From positions 1 through 64,000 of the forward strand of contig NZ_RAWE01000015.1 in the NCBI RefSeq assembly GCF_003611695.1: a DNA stretch of 64,000 nucleotides, given 5' to 3'. The notes beneath the pieces were generated by a model. That model was not told the DNA's origin and did not search any database. It was given only the letters and a program-made list of their open reading frames with translations. The number at the start of each line of letters is the position of its first letter. Position 1 is the first letter of the stretch. Position numbers and translations under genes: made by a program. This DNA is from Corallococcus carmarthensis. GTDB lineage: Bacteria; Myxococcota; Myxococcia; Myxococcales; Myxococcaceae. Shown piece by piece: positions 7,928 through 17,730 of the stretch.

Positions 7928-9579
7928 CCGACCCCTACATCAAGGCCAACCCCGGAGACCCCATCCTCTCCGAGCACTGGAACACCCTCCAGGTGCGCCT
8001 CATCGAAGAGATCCGCACGCACACCCACCTGGGGGGCACGGACGGCAAGCGGCTGGGAGGCAACGGAATCGACCCGGAGACCACGCTGACGGTGAAGCAG
8101 GTGGCGGTCTCCGCTGGCCTCACCGCGAAGCAGGTCGACGTGTCGACGGTGCTGACGGTGAAGGGCCTCAACGTGGCGGACCGGCTCACCGGCCTGGTCA
8201 GTGAGAAGTTCCCCGTCACGGGAGGCACGCTCTCCGGCCCGCTGTCGGTGACGGGCGACGTGGGATTTGGAACGACGACGCCCAACAAGCAGTTCACCCT
8301 CAACGCCACCCGGGGTGACGAACACGCGCCCATGGAGGTGCGGGCGACCGGGAACACCGCGTGGGGCATCGGGCTGGTGGTGCGCAACACGGGCGGCACG
8401 CATGGCTCCTCCATCCTGCTGCGCAGCCGCGAGAAGAGCTGGCAGGTGCGAGGCGAGACAGGCGCCTCCGCCACCGGGTTCCAGATCACGGAGGACGGCG
8501 GCGACGCCGAATACGGGAAGGGCTGGGGGACGGCCCGGCTCCACATCAGCGCGGGAGGCAACGTCGGCCTCGGGACGACGGCCCCCCAGTGCTCGCTCCA
8601 CGTCGCTTCGACAGGCAATGCCCTGGCCCGCATCGAGGCGGGCGGCTCGGGAGGCTGGGCGGAGCTCGACTTCTACGGCACGTTCCCCGCCGCGAACCTG
8701 CGCAGGTGGAACCTGGCCGTGCGCGGCGGCGATGGCTGCTTCGCGATCCGCCAGCTCTCCGACGCGCGAGGAGAGCTGTCCTCGCCGCTGGTCATCAACC
8801 AGGCCGGCGTGGTGACGCTCAAGAGCCTCACGGTGCAGGGAAACATCGTCCCCTCGGCGGGCAACTCGGCGGGTTCGGGCATCCAGTTCCCCTCCGACCC
8901 GGGCGGCGGCTCCGGGGACCAGGCCTTCATCCGTTACTTCGTCACCGGCGGAGAGACAACCAAGCTGCGCATCGGCATCGACAACGACGCGGATGACTCG
9001 CTGGGCCTCTGGCAGATGGGCGACGAGCGGCTCACCGTCTACAACGGCAACGTCGGCATCGGGACGCCCACGCCCCAGACGGCGCTGAACATCCGGCAGC
9101 GCTACCCGGGGTACGGCATCCGGCTCGAGGACGGGACCACCGGCCGGTTCTTCCAGATCCACTACGAGAACAACAACGGAGTGGTCGTCTTCTACCACCA
9201 GAACGGCAGCGGGCATTACATGACGAGTGACGGCGCGTGGAACCGCAACTCGGACGCCGCCTTGAAGGAGAACCTCGCCGGCCTTGAGGGCACCCTGGAC
9301 AAGGTCCTTCAGCTCAAGCCCTTGAGCTTCGACTGGAAGAACACCGGCACCCGGGACATCGGGTTCGTGGCGCAGGACATGGAGAAGCTCTTCCCGGAAC
9401 TCGTGGGCACGGTGCACCTCGCGCAGGCTCCGGAGCCCCGGACCCTCAAGGGCATCACCTATTCCAGCCTGGGCGTCCTGGCCATCGCGGCGATCCAGGA
9501 GCTGAAGGCCCGCTACGATGAGACCTTGAAGGACCTCGAGGCGCGCATCCAGGCGCTCTCCACGCGCGGCGCTCCCTGA
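7924..9579 (+). CDS. Tail fibre with C-terminal S74 intramolecular chaperone
   Basis: A 551-residue fibre. The N-terminus (MTDPYIKANPGDPILSEHWN) is a short attachment region, followed by repeats of the fibre motif GNVGLGTTAPQCSLHV / GNVGIGTPTPQTALNI (residues ~215-400), which is common in trimeric tail fibres. The last ~110 residues carry the Peptidase_S74 chaperone: NSDAALKENLAGLEGTLDKV, with Ser443 and Lys448 as the expected self-cleavage dyad, then LKPLSFDWKNTGTRDIGFVA and a C-terminal coiled coil. The chaperone folds the trimer and is then released. The start is GTG 7924 in a GTGA overlap. It is the probable receptor-binding part of the particle. Confidence 0.85.
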   Translation: MTDPYIKANPGDPILSEHWNTLQVRLIEEIRTHTHLGGTDGKRLGGNGIDPETTLTVKQVAVSAGLTAKQVDVSTVLTVKGLNVADRLTGLVSEKFPVTGGTLSGPLSVTGDVGFGTTTPNKQFTLNATRGDEHAPMEVRATGNTAWGIGLVVRNTGGTHGSSILLRSREKSWQVRGETGASATGFQITEDGGDAEYGKGWGTARLHISAGGNVGLGTTAPQCSLHVASTGNALARIEAGGSGGWAELDFYGTFPAANLRRWNLAVRGGDGCFAIRQLSDARGELSSPLVINQAGVVTLKSLTVQGNIVPSAGNSAGSGIQFPSDPGGGSGDQAFIRYFVTGGETTKLRIGIDNDADDSLGLWQMGDERLTVYNGNVGIGTPTPQTALNIRQRYPGYGIRLEDGTTGRFFQIHYENNNGVVVFYHQNGSGHYMTSDGAWNRNSDAALKENLAGLEGTLDKVLQLKPLSFDWKNTGTRDIGFVAQDMEKLFPELVGTVHLAQAPEPRTLKGITYSSLGVLAIAAIQELKARYDETLKDLEARIQALSTRGAP

Positions 9580-9611
9580 ACACGCTCCTGACTCCCCAAG
9601 GAAACCCATCC

Positions 9612-9821
9612 ATGAAAGACGCCATCGAACAGCGGCTGGCCTCGCTCCAATCCGAATACGAGGCCGGCCAGAAGATGCTCGCGGAGCTGGAGGCGAAGCG
9701 GAGCCAGCTCACCACCACGCTGCTGCGCATCGAGGGGGCGATGCAGGTCCTCCGCGAGGTGCTGACGCCGGAGCAGCCGGCGGCGGACAACGTGACGGAC
9801 CTCCAGAAGGCGGCGCGCTGA
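9612..9821 (+). CDS. Small coiled-coil protein next to the fibre
   Basis: A 69-residue protein with a continuous heptad-like helix from residue 3 to about 50 (SLQSEYEAGQKMLAELEAKR and onward) followed by a short Pro-containing tail. It has no cysteine, signal peptide or catalytic motif. ATG 9612 follows an AAGGAAACC stretch that can serve as a ribosome site. Small coiled-coil genes directly after a fibre gene often encode fibre-assembly chaperones or tape adaptors; I infer such a helper role only from position. Confidence 0.55.
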   Translation: MKDAIEQRLASLQSEYEAGQKMLAELEAKRSQLTTTLLRIEGAMQVLREVLTPEQPAADNVTDLQKAAR

Positions 9822-9825
9822 AGCC

Positions 9826-11523
9826 ATGGCCAGCCCGCGCGTCGGAGCCACGTTGAGACATGGCGGGAAGGCGGTGCCCGCGGGGCCCACGGCGCCGGTG
9901 GATGCCGCGGGGCTCACGGTGGCGCTCGACGTGCCCGCCAACGTGGAGCTGCTGCGCGCCTCGCTCACCGTGCAGGCGCCGGGGGACGACGTGATGGTGG
10001 ATGCCCTGCTGGGAGCCACCGTCGCGTCCAGCCTGGGGCCGGGGCCGGTGCCCACGAACAAGTCCCTGCAGTGGTTCAGCGTGGACTGGGGCGCCCGCCG
10101 CCCCCTGATGTTCCTGCAGGTGAAGACCGTCGAGACCGCCGTGGAGGGGCGGCTCAGCATCGCCGATGGCGGCCCGTGGTATCCGCCCACGCCCGGCCTC
10201 ACCGTTCCGCTCGGCGACAGGGACACCACGGCGCAGGCGCTGCCGGGCATCATGGCGAGCAGCCTGATGGTGGAGTTCTTCACGCCGCCCGCCAATCCCC
10301 TTCCCCCGGTCGCCAACCAGAAGACGGTCGCCACCACGGTGTCCTCCCTCGTGGTGAAGGCCGCGGCGAGGCCTCCGGACCTGACGGCCTCCGTCGAACT
10401 GGAGCCGCCCTTCTTCCGCCAGGGGATGCCCTTGCAGCCCCTCCAGGAGCTGACGCTGCGGGACGACCTGCGGGCGGCGCTCCAGCGCGCGTGGCCCCCC
10501 AACCTGAAGGGAGGTCCTGTCGCGTTCGGCCTCAAGGCCCCCGCGCCATCGCGGCTCCGAGCGCTCGTCCTCACGCTGGACACCGCCCTCATCACCCAGG
10601 TGTGGAGTCCCGGAGGAGACGCGCTCACGCTGACGCTCTTTCCGGACGAGGCAGGCGTGGGCCGCGTCGAAGTGCCACCGGACCGGCCCCTGCGGGAGGT
10701 CCGGTTCCTCGCGAGGTACCAACCCCGGAGCGAACGGGTGCCGCTCTCGTTTCCACCGCCCGAGCGTCCCGCGCAGGCCCACCGGTGCGGCGAGGGGTAC
10801 GCGGCGGCGCAGGCCTTCTCCGCGCCAGAGCCCGGCGGGGAGCTGGCAGGGCTGGAGCTCCACCTGCGTCCCCTCACCCGCTCCGTCCGGGGCACGGTGA
10901 CGCTCTTCCCGGATGAGTATGGCCGGCCGGGCACGGTGCCGCTGGCGCCCGGCGTGGACTTCTCCCTGGAGGAACAGGGCCCCGCGCCGTGGGACGCGCG
11001 CTGGGTGTCCTTCGAGTTTCCCAAGCCCCTCGGGCTCGACGCGAGGCGCAACTGGTGGGTGGTGCTCACCGTCGCCCAGGGGAGCGTGCTCTGGAGTCTT
11101 GGGGACGCGGCGGCCGTGACGGGGGAGGCGGGCCTGGCGCCACGTGCCGCGCTCTACCGGGCCGAGGACACGGGGCCCTGGCTGGAGCGCGTGGTGCCGT
11201 CCCTGGAAGGCCCGGGCGGTGGACCGTGGGCCTATTGCCGGCCACGGCTCTCCGCCTCGTCAGCGGAGCCGCCAGCGCCGCCAGAAGTGTCGCTGCGCTG
11301 GGGAGCGAGGCAGCTTCCCGTGAAGCTCGATGCCCAGGGCCGGGTCCGGCTGACCGAGCGGGAGCTCGCGGAGTTCCTGCCCCCCGGGCTCCCGGCGACG
11401 GGGGCCCCCGCGCCCATGCTCGAGGTCGTCGTGCGTTCGCGGGTCGCGGCGGAGCTCACGCTCCGCGAGCTTCGCGTGGCGAGTCCCCGAAGCGACACGT
11501 ATCCGCTCTTCCAGCCGTCGTGA
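9826..11523 (+). CDS. Large structural protein of the tail cluster, unknown
   Basis: A 565-residue protein with no domain I recognise. The sequence is beta-strand rich with many short loops (for example LTLFPDEAGVGRVEVPPDRP and VTLFPDEYGRPGTVPLAPGV, two copies of an LFPDE motif about 90 residues apart, which hints at an internal duplication). There is no signal peptide and no membrane segment. ATG 9826 lies five bases after the coiled-coil gene stop, so it is probably co-transcribed with the fibre. A decoration or host-recognition role is possible, but nothing in the sequence proves it. Confidence 0.5.
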   Translation: MASPRVGATLRHGGKAVPAGPTAPVDAAGLTVALDVPANVELLRASLTVQAPGDDVMVDALLGATVASSLGPGPVPTNKSLQWFSVDWGARRPLMFLQVKTVETAVEGRLSIADGGPWYPPTPGLTVPLGDRDTTAQALPGIMASSLMVEFFTPPANPLPPVANQKTVATTVSSLVVKAAARPPDLTASVELEPPFFRQGMPLQPLQELTLRDDLRAALQRAWPPNLKGGPVAFGLKAPAPSRLRALVLTLDTALITQVWSPGGDALTLTLFPDEAGVGRVEVPPDRPLREVRFLARYQPRSERVPLSFPPPERPAQAHRCGEGYAAAQAFSAPEPGGELAGLELHLRPLTRSVRGTVTLFPDEYGRPGTVPLAPGVDFSLEEQGPAPWDARWVSFEFPKPLGLDARRNWWVVLTVAQGSVLWSLGDAAAVTGEAGLAPRAALYRAEDTGPWLERVVPSLEGPGGGPWAYCRPRLSASSAEPPAPPEVSLRWGARQLPVKLDAQGRVRLTERELAEFLPPGLPATGAPAPMLEVVVRSRVAAELTLRELRVASPRSDTYPLFQPS

Positions 11524-11536
11524 GGTTCGGTCCGCC

Positions 11537-12295
11537 ATGCTGGTCTCCGTCGAAACCTTCTTCCATGACGCGCTCCTGTCCTCGCTGCCGGACGGCGTGA
11601 CCGTGTCCACGGGGCCGTCACTGGGGCCCACGCCCGAGGTCGCGCAGCTCGTCGAAGTCATCGCGTCGGGCCTGAAGCTGGCGCTCCCCGGGTCCGAGGA
11701 CCTGACGGTCCGCCGCGAGCCCGCGTTCCTGTTCGGGGTGCACCGCTGGAAGGCGAACGGGACGCAGTTGGACTTCGTGCTGCCGGACGATGTCGTGGGA
11801 CAGGTGGTGGAGGTCGAATCCCCTCCCGGCTATCCGCTGCGGCGAGGCGACGAGTACGCGGTGGAGGGGCGCACCGTGCGTTTCTACCGTCCGCCCGCGC
11901 AGGCGGACGTCGCCGTGGTGGCGCGTCTGCGAGGAGCCCAGGCGTCCGGGTTCCTGGAGCGCGCGTCCTGCGACATCCCGCTCGTCCTCCGGGCCTGGAG
12001 CCAGGAACCCGGGGCGGCGGACAGGTTGCTGTCGAGCGCGCTGACCCCGGTCTTGATCGCCGCCACGGGGATGGGAAACCTGGACAACGCCGCCTCGGAG
12101 GACTCTGGGGTCCGGATCCGGTTGTTGAGGCCCAGCGTCGTGCTCGTCGGGCTGACGCGAGGAGCCGAGCTGCTCCAGGAGAAGCGCTTCTTCCGCGCCC
12201 AGGCCGAGTTCCTCATTCGCGGAGAGCTCGAGCAGCTCATCGCGGTGGGAGCGCCGGAGCCCACCGGCATCATCCGCGAGGTCCGGAAGGTCTAG
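11537..12295 (+). CDS. Last gene of the tail cluster, unknown (possible tail-terminator-like)
   Basis: A 252-residue soluble protein. The opening helix (LVSVETFFHDALLSSLPDGV) followed by a strand and VSTGPSLGPTPEVAQ loosely recalls tail-terminator/Pvc16-type proteins that close a tube, but similarity is weak and I would not rely on it. The C-terminal FLIRGELEQLIAVGAPEPTG has a helix-turn that could be a contact surface. It starts 14 bases after the previous gene. The cluster ends here: the next gene is convergent at 12402. The 106 bases between show no clear terminator. Confidence 0.45.
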   Translation: MLVSVETFFHDALLSSLPDGVTVSTGPSLGPTPEVAQLVEVIASGLKLALPGSEDLTVRREPAFLFGVHRWKANGTQLDFVLPDDVVGQVVEVESPPGYPLRRGDEYAVEGRTVRFYRPPAQADVAVVARLRGAQASGFLERASCDIPLVLRAWSQEPGAADRLLSSALTPVLIAATGMGNLDNAASEDSGVRIRLLRPSVVLVGLTRGAELLQEKRFFRAQAEFLIRGELEQLIAVGAPEPTGIIREVRKV

Positions 12296-12401
12296 CCCGG
12301 GTGTGCCGCCCCAGGAGCCGGTCGCTCCGCGAGGAGTCCCTCCCGTGAGGCATGCGCCCCTCGTGCGCACGCCGTGTCATGCGGCCAAGACCTTGTCGTC
12401 C

Positions 12402-14096
12402 CTACTCGCGCCGGATCTCGTCCTCGTGCCCCGCCACGCCCACGGGCGGCCGGCGCAGCACCACGGGTTGGGCGAGCCCTGGCAGGAAGCTCAGGTTGGA
12501 GGGAACGTTGTTCCCCTCCGCCAGCGTCGCGGCCGCATGACAGGACACGCACGAGCCCGTGTTGAAGGGGTTCTTGGGGTCGTAGAAGGTCTGCAGGTAG
12601 GTCTCCACCACGGAGTTGGAGAGATAGCTCGGCACGGCGTTGCTGGGCACGCGCGGGTTCGGGGTATCGGTGAGGCTCGCGCCCCACTGCGTGCCCACCA
12701 GCATGTAGTTCTGGAACACCGAGCCGATCCGCGCGAGCTGCGCGCGCCACTGCACGTTGAGCTGCTGCGTCAGGGGATAGACGTTCCAGCAGCGGGAGAT
12801 CTGCGTGCCAACGGTGACCGTCTTCCCCTGGCTTTTGGCCGTGACCTGATAGGCCTTGGCGAAGGGCTGTGTGGGATTCCAGTAGAAGTGCCCGCCCGCC
12901 GAGGCCGTGGGCGGCTGGTTGGTCTTGCAGTCGGGTGACAGGCATTGCGGGTTGAAATACGAGTAGTTCGTTCCCGGCGGCGCCTGGAGCACCGGACAGT
13001 CGAGCTGGTTGAACGCCGCGCAGGTGCCCGGGGACGTCGGGTCGCACGGCTGGGAGGCCATCGGCACGTTGTCGACGTGCTCGAAGGTGGTCCAGAACCA
13101 CTCGGGCTTCAGCGCGTTCTGGGTGACGGGGTTCTTCTGGATGATGTGCATGGCGACGAGCCCCAGGTCGACGGTGGCGCAGATGGGCGCGGACGCCGCC
13201 GCCCCGGAGCTGGCGCGCACCAGGTCGGGCGCCACGGTCAGCATCGCCGTGACGACATAGAAGCGCTTCTGGTTCTCCGCGTGCCGGGCCGGGTCGAGCA
13301 CCCGCCACGCCGCCTTGATCTCAATGGCCCCCGTGGCGGCGCCCTGGTCACCCACGGCGGGGAAATCCACCGCGCCCCCTCCCTTGATGAGGTTCTGCTG
13401 GCCCTGCTGGGTGGTCAGGTTCCAGCTCGTGTTTCCGCCCGGCGCCTTGAGGTAGGTGACCTCCACGCCGTTGAGCCGCCGCTCGTAGATCGTCCAGTTG
13501 CCGGAGACGTCGATGGCGGGCTCGCCCGTGGCGGCCTGGATGTACTCCTCGTTGTGCGCTTCCGGGTTGCCCTGGCCGTCCGAGCCAATCACGAAGACAG
13601 GCATCCCCGCGGGCGTGTCGCAGGCCGCGACCACCGGTGCATTGCCAAACACGTCCGAGACCCGAGGCCAGCCCTGCCACACCCGGAGCCCGTTGCCCTG
13701 CAACCCCTGACCCGCTGGCGAGTTCTGCTGTCCCTGGGCCCAGTTCAGCGCGATGAAGGTCTGCCAGGAGAGGTTGTCGAACGGGGTCTGCGGGTCGTTC
13801 TTCGCGGAGGTCGGCAGCTGGCCGATGATGCCGTTGTACGCGACGGACTGGTCGATGGCCGGATCCGGTCCGATGTTGCCCGGGATGACCGGGCAGAGCG
13901 GCGAGCCCCCGGGTTGCGGCCCCGCCGCGGAACAATAGACGGCCTGCGGCACGTAGACCGCCGGCGGCACGCGCTCCACCGGGACCGTCCCACCCCTGGA
14001 GCAGGCAGTGAGCAACCCCAGGGCGACCATCGTGAGGAGGTGCTTGCCGCGTTCGATGCGAAACCCCTTGGGCGAGGCGGTCTTCTTCTGAGCCAT
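12402..14096 (-). CDS. Monohaem c-type lipoprotein, exported, unknown role
   Basis: A 564-residue protein. The N-terminal basic stretch, hydrophobic LLTMVALGLLTAC and lipobox Cys32 mark it as a lipoprotein. Residues 516-520 are CVSCH, a c-type haem-binding site, close to the C-terminus, with candidate Met/His axial ligands further upstream. The 480 residues between are unfamiliar, Pro/Asn-rich and predicted mostly loop and strand. I chose ATG 14096 because AGGA lies about eight bases upstream; an ATG at 14198 would add 34 Arg/Gly-rich residues before the signal. Function is unknown; electron transfer at the cell surface is a guess from the haem site. Neighbouring genes are on the same strand but 220 bases apart. 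Confidence 0.7.
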   Translation of the reverse strand: MAQKKTASPKGFRIERGKHLLTMVALGLLTACSRGGTVPVERVPPAVYVPQAVYCSAAGPQPGGSPLCPVIPGNIGPDPAIDQSVAYNGIIGQLPTSAKNDPQTPFDNLSWQTFIALNWAQGQQNSPAGQGLQGNGLRVWQGWPRVSDVFGNAPVVAACDTPAGMPVFVIGSDGQGNPEAHNEEYIQAATGEPAIDVSGNWTIYERRLNGVEVTYLKAPGGNTSWNLTTQQGQQNLIKGGGAVDFPAVGDQGAATGAIEIKAAWRVLDPARHAENQKRFYVVTAMLTVAPDLVRASSGAAASAPICATVDLGLVAMHIIQKNPVTQNALKPEWFWTTFEHVDNVPMASQPCDPTSPGTCAAFNQLDCPVLQAPPGTNYSYFNPQCLSPDCKTNQPPTASAGGHFYWNPTQPFAKAYQVTAKSQGKTVTVGTQISRCWNVYPLTQQLNVQWRAQLARIGSVFQNYMLVGTQWGASLTDTPNPRVPSNAVPSYLSNSVVETYLQTFYDPKNPFNTGSCVSCHAAATLAEGNNVPSNLSFLPGLAQPVVLRRPPVGVAGHEDEIRRE

Positions 14097-14317
14097 GGCA
14101 TTCCTCGGTTCGGGGCGTCGTGTCCCACCGCTCGGCATTGCACGACGCAAGCCACCCACCGAGGAAGCACGGCCTCCGCCTGCGATGCGCCACGTCACGC
14201 GGAGGAGTGCGTTCCCGCCGCAAGCTTTTGCGTCCGCTCAAGACGCGGAGGCGTGCTCCGGGTCATGCGGGCCGACATCAACATGTGGCACTCCTTTTCG
14301 CTGGTGAGGCCCCGCGC

Positions 14318-15889
14318 TCACTTCCCGGTGGGCACGCCGAGCTTCCCGAGGACCTTCACGGCATTGGCATTCCCGGCATCCAGCGCGAGCGATTTCCTGT
14401 AGCTCGCGATGGCCTCTTCCTTCAGGCCCAGTTGGAGCTGTGCTTCGCCCAGGCTGTCGTAGGCATTCGCATCCGTCGGGAAGAGCTTCACGTTCGTTTC
14501 GAACACCCGCACCGCGTCCGCGCCCTTGCTGTCCGCCAGCAGCCGGTAGCCGAGCTGATTCAGCTGCCCCGACTCCAGGCCCTTCAGGCCCTCGCGATGC
14601 TTCGCGATGTACCAGGCGAGCGCGGTGTCGACGCCCTTGAGCCGCATGAGCATATCCACCTGGGCGGACGGCGACACAGGCTCGGGCTTGAACCCGGTCC
14701 AGGCATACTCCGCCGCCACGCTGGCGATGAGACGGTCGAAGAGCAGGAAGCCGTTGTCGGAGTTGGCCATGACGACCACTCCACTGCCCGTGTCACTGAA
14801 GGCCATGAACGCGGCCTGGAAGCCTTCATCCGAGCCTCCATGACGGAATTGGCTGGTGCCCGGTTCCACCTGGAAGCCCAGCCCGAACCGCTCCGACTGC
14901 TGCGTCAGCATCTGCTTCGTCATCGCCTGTGACAGCACGCGCTTGGACTTCCCCGCCGTCGCACTGGACACCTCGAGCGCGACCCGCGCGAGGTCGGACG
15001 GCGTGGTCCACAGTCCGGCCGCGGCCATCTCCGGGTACACGTGCCAGCGCCCCGCGACGCTCTTCCCGCTGGCGTACGTCCCGGTCGCCGTCCTGGCGGC
15101 AAGGTCCGGAGGCAGGGGCTGCTCGTAGGAACTGCTGCTCATGCCGAGCGGCTTCAGCACCGTCTCGCGCATGAGCTGGGGGAACGGCTTCTGGAGCTGA
15201 TCCACCATCATCAACTGGACGATGGACGTGCCGCCGCCGCTGTAGCGCGTCTTCGTGCCGGGAACGATATCGACGCGTACCGGGCCGGTGTTCGCGGGCG
15301 CCGCGCCGTCCAGCACCTGCACCAGCGTGGGCACGGGAGCGTCGACGGCGTACCCGGGGAAGCCATGCACGGTCGTCCCCGCGCTGTGGCTGAGCAGCCG
15401 GCGCAGGGTCACCTTCTGCTCCTTCGTGAAGTCGTTCTCGGGGAGCTTCCACGAGCGAAGCCTGTCGTTGATGTTCTCGTCGAGCGACCACCTGCCCGCC
15501 TCGACGAAGTGCAGCGCCGCCAGGGCCGTCACCGGCTTGCTGATGGAACCCGCCTGGAACAGCGTCTCCAGGGTGACGGGCTCCGTGCCGCCGGCCTCCT
15601 TCACGCCATAGGTCCTGGACCAGACGATGGCGTGCTTGTCGAAGACGGCGATGCTCAATCCGGGAATCCGGTACAGCGCCATCCACTGCGGGAGCGTCAG
15701 GCTCTGGGGCGCCTCGCCTTCGATGACGATCGGGGCCAGGCCCGCCTCCACTCGCGCCGCGCGGGCCGCCTGGGCGGGGCTCGCCAGCCATTGCGTGGCG
15801 GGCTTCTTCGTTCCTTCCGCCGCGAGGGCCACACCTCCCGAGCCGAACAGGACGGCCGCGAGCACGAGGCGGAACAGGGGACGACGCAT
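14318..15889 (-). CDS. Serine beta-lactamase-like hydrolase with C-terminal TPRs
   Basis: A 523-residue exported protein. After a signal peptide (residues 1-24, cut near ALAAEG) comes a class C / PBP4-like hydrolase domain: SxxK is Ser115-Ile-Ser-Lys118, a YSGGG motif takes the YxN place (around residue 218), and HGGSDEG (around 350) occupies the third motif. The C-terminal ~100 residues form two TPR-like helix pairs, including ANAYDSLGEAQLQLGLKEEA and IASYRKSLALDAGNANAV. Such beta-lactamase/TPR fusions hydrolyse peptides or esters; real beta-lactamase activity is not implied. ATG 15889 begins the best signal peptide; an ATG 34 codons upstream exists but adds an unlikely Pro/Arg leader. Confidence 0.8.
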   Translation of the reverse strand: MRRPLFRLVLAAVLFGSGGVALAAEGTKKPATQWLASPAQAARAARVEAGLAPIVIEGEAPQSLTLPQWMALYRIPGLSIAVFDKHAIVWSRTYGVKEAGGTEPVTLETLFQAGSISKPVTALAALHFVEAGRWSLDENINDRLRSWKLPENDFTKEQKVTLRRLLSHSAGTTVHGFPGYAVDAPVPTLVQVLDGAAPANTGPVRVDIVPGTKTRYSGGGTSIVQLMMVDQLQKPFPQLMRETVLKPLGMSSSSYEQPLPPDLAARTATGTYASGKSVAGRWHVYPEMAAAGLWTTPSDLARVALEVSSATAGKSKRVLSQAMTKQMLTQQSERFGLGFQVEPGTSQFRHGGSDEGFQAAFMAFSDTGSGVVVMANSDNGFLLFDRLIASVAAEYAWTGFKPEPVSPSAQVDMLMRLKGVDTALAWYIAKHREGLKGLESGQLNQLGYRLLADSKGADAVRVFETNVKLFPTDANAYDSLGEAQLQLGLKEEAIASYRKSLALDAGNANAVKVLGKLGVPTGK

Positions 15890-16221
15890 GGATTCACCGA
15901 TGGAAGAGAGTGGGACGCGAGGTGTACGACAGCCTCTCCTTTCGATTGCCGGTCCGCCCCCCTTCAAGGGCTTCGATGTCTGGAGGATCAAAGACCGCCA
16001 TCCGCTTCACGCAAGATGGGAGCGGAGTCCATTCCCGCAGGAATTGTGCACTCCCTTCCCTATATCGCGTCTTTCATTCCCCTCGTGTTCTGACGGGACT
16101 CCGGGGACAACAGTGACTCCGCGTTAAGGACACATTGCGGAAAGTGCATGGTTGACGCGAGCATGCGGCCCACTGCTCGCCCCCAGGCGGGCGGTCATCA
16201 CCCTCAAGGAGTGTTCAGCAC
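15890..16221. other. Intergenic region, divergent promoters expected
   Basis: This 332-base gap separates two divergent exported-protein genes. It contains the ribosome site AAGGAG for the protease gene (around 16206). A GTTAAGGACACATTGCGG stretch near 16124 is the most AT-leaning part, but I see no convincing -35/-10 pair, no coding frame with normal codon use and no repeat. Confidence 0.5.
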
Positions 16222-17523
<1,302 letters not shown>

Positions 17524-17534
17524 TCCCAGAAGGA

Positions 17535-17572
17535 CCGGCGCGGGCGGTGGTGCCCGTCACCGCCCGCGCCGG
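17535..17572 (+). terminator. Strong hairpin after the serine protease gene
   Basis: A perfect 15-bp stem (CCGGCGCGGGCGGTG, 17535-17549, pairing with 17558-17572) with an 8-base loop lies 11 bases after the protease stop. There is no T-run, so it may act as a Rho-assisted terminator or mRNA end stabiliser. Confidence 0.6.
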
Positions 17573-17653
17573 GCTCAAGTTCCTCGCAGGATGGCCGCGA
17601 AGGTCATTCGCGCGGGACCGGGCGCTGCACCTCGTGCTGCCGCGGCTCGACCT

Positions 17654-17716
17654 CCTCTCGGGCAGCTCTCGCCACTGCGCGCCTGTCTTCACGCGCCAGA
17701 TGACGGCGTTGATGAC
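17654..17716 (-). pseudogene. IS5-family transposase remnant
   Basis: On the minus strand, 17716 to 17654 reads VINAVIWRVKTGAQWRELPE in one frame. This matches the N-terminal helix-turn block of IS5-group transposases (consensus near AIlWvlRTGapWRdLPErfG). On both sides the frame carries Arg/Ser-rich noise and no DDE motif, so only about 20 residues of the old element are left. I see no terminal inverted repeats. It sits 15 bases past the end of the CapA-like gene and after the protease hairpin. Confidence 0.6.
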
Positions 17717-17730
17717 AGGCACGCATCGGC

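Noticed and set aside
7591..9609. Open frame of 672 codons on the minus strand opposite the fibre gene
   Set aside because: A shadow of the fibre and tail protein I-like genes, with low-complexity Arg/Val/Gly composition.
14286..14302. TGGCAC-N5-TTCGC, like a sigma-54 promoter
   Set aside because: It reads on the plus strand, but the nearest plus-strand gene starts almost 2 kb away, and the -12 element is not TTGC.
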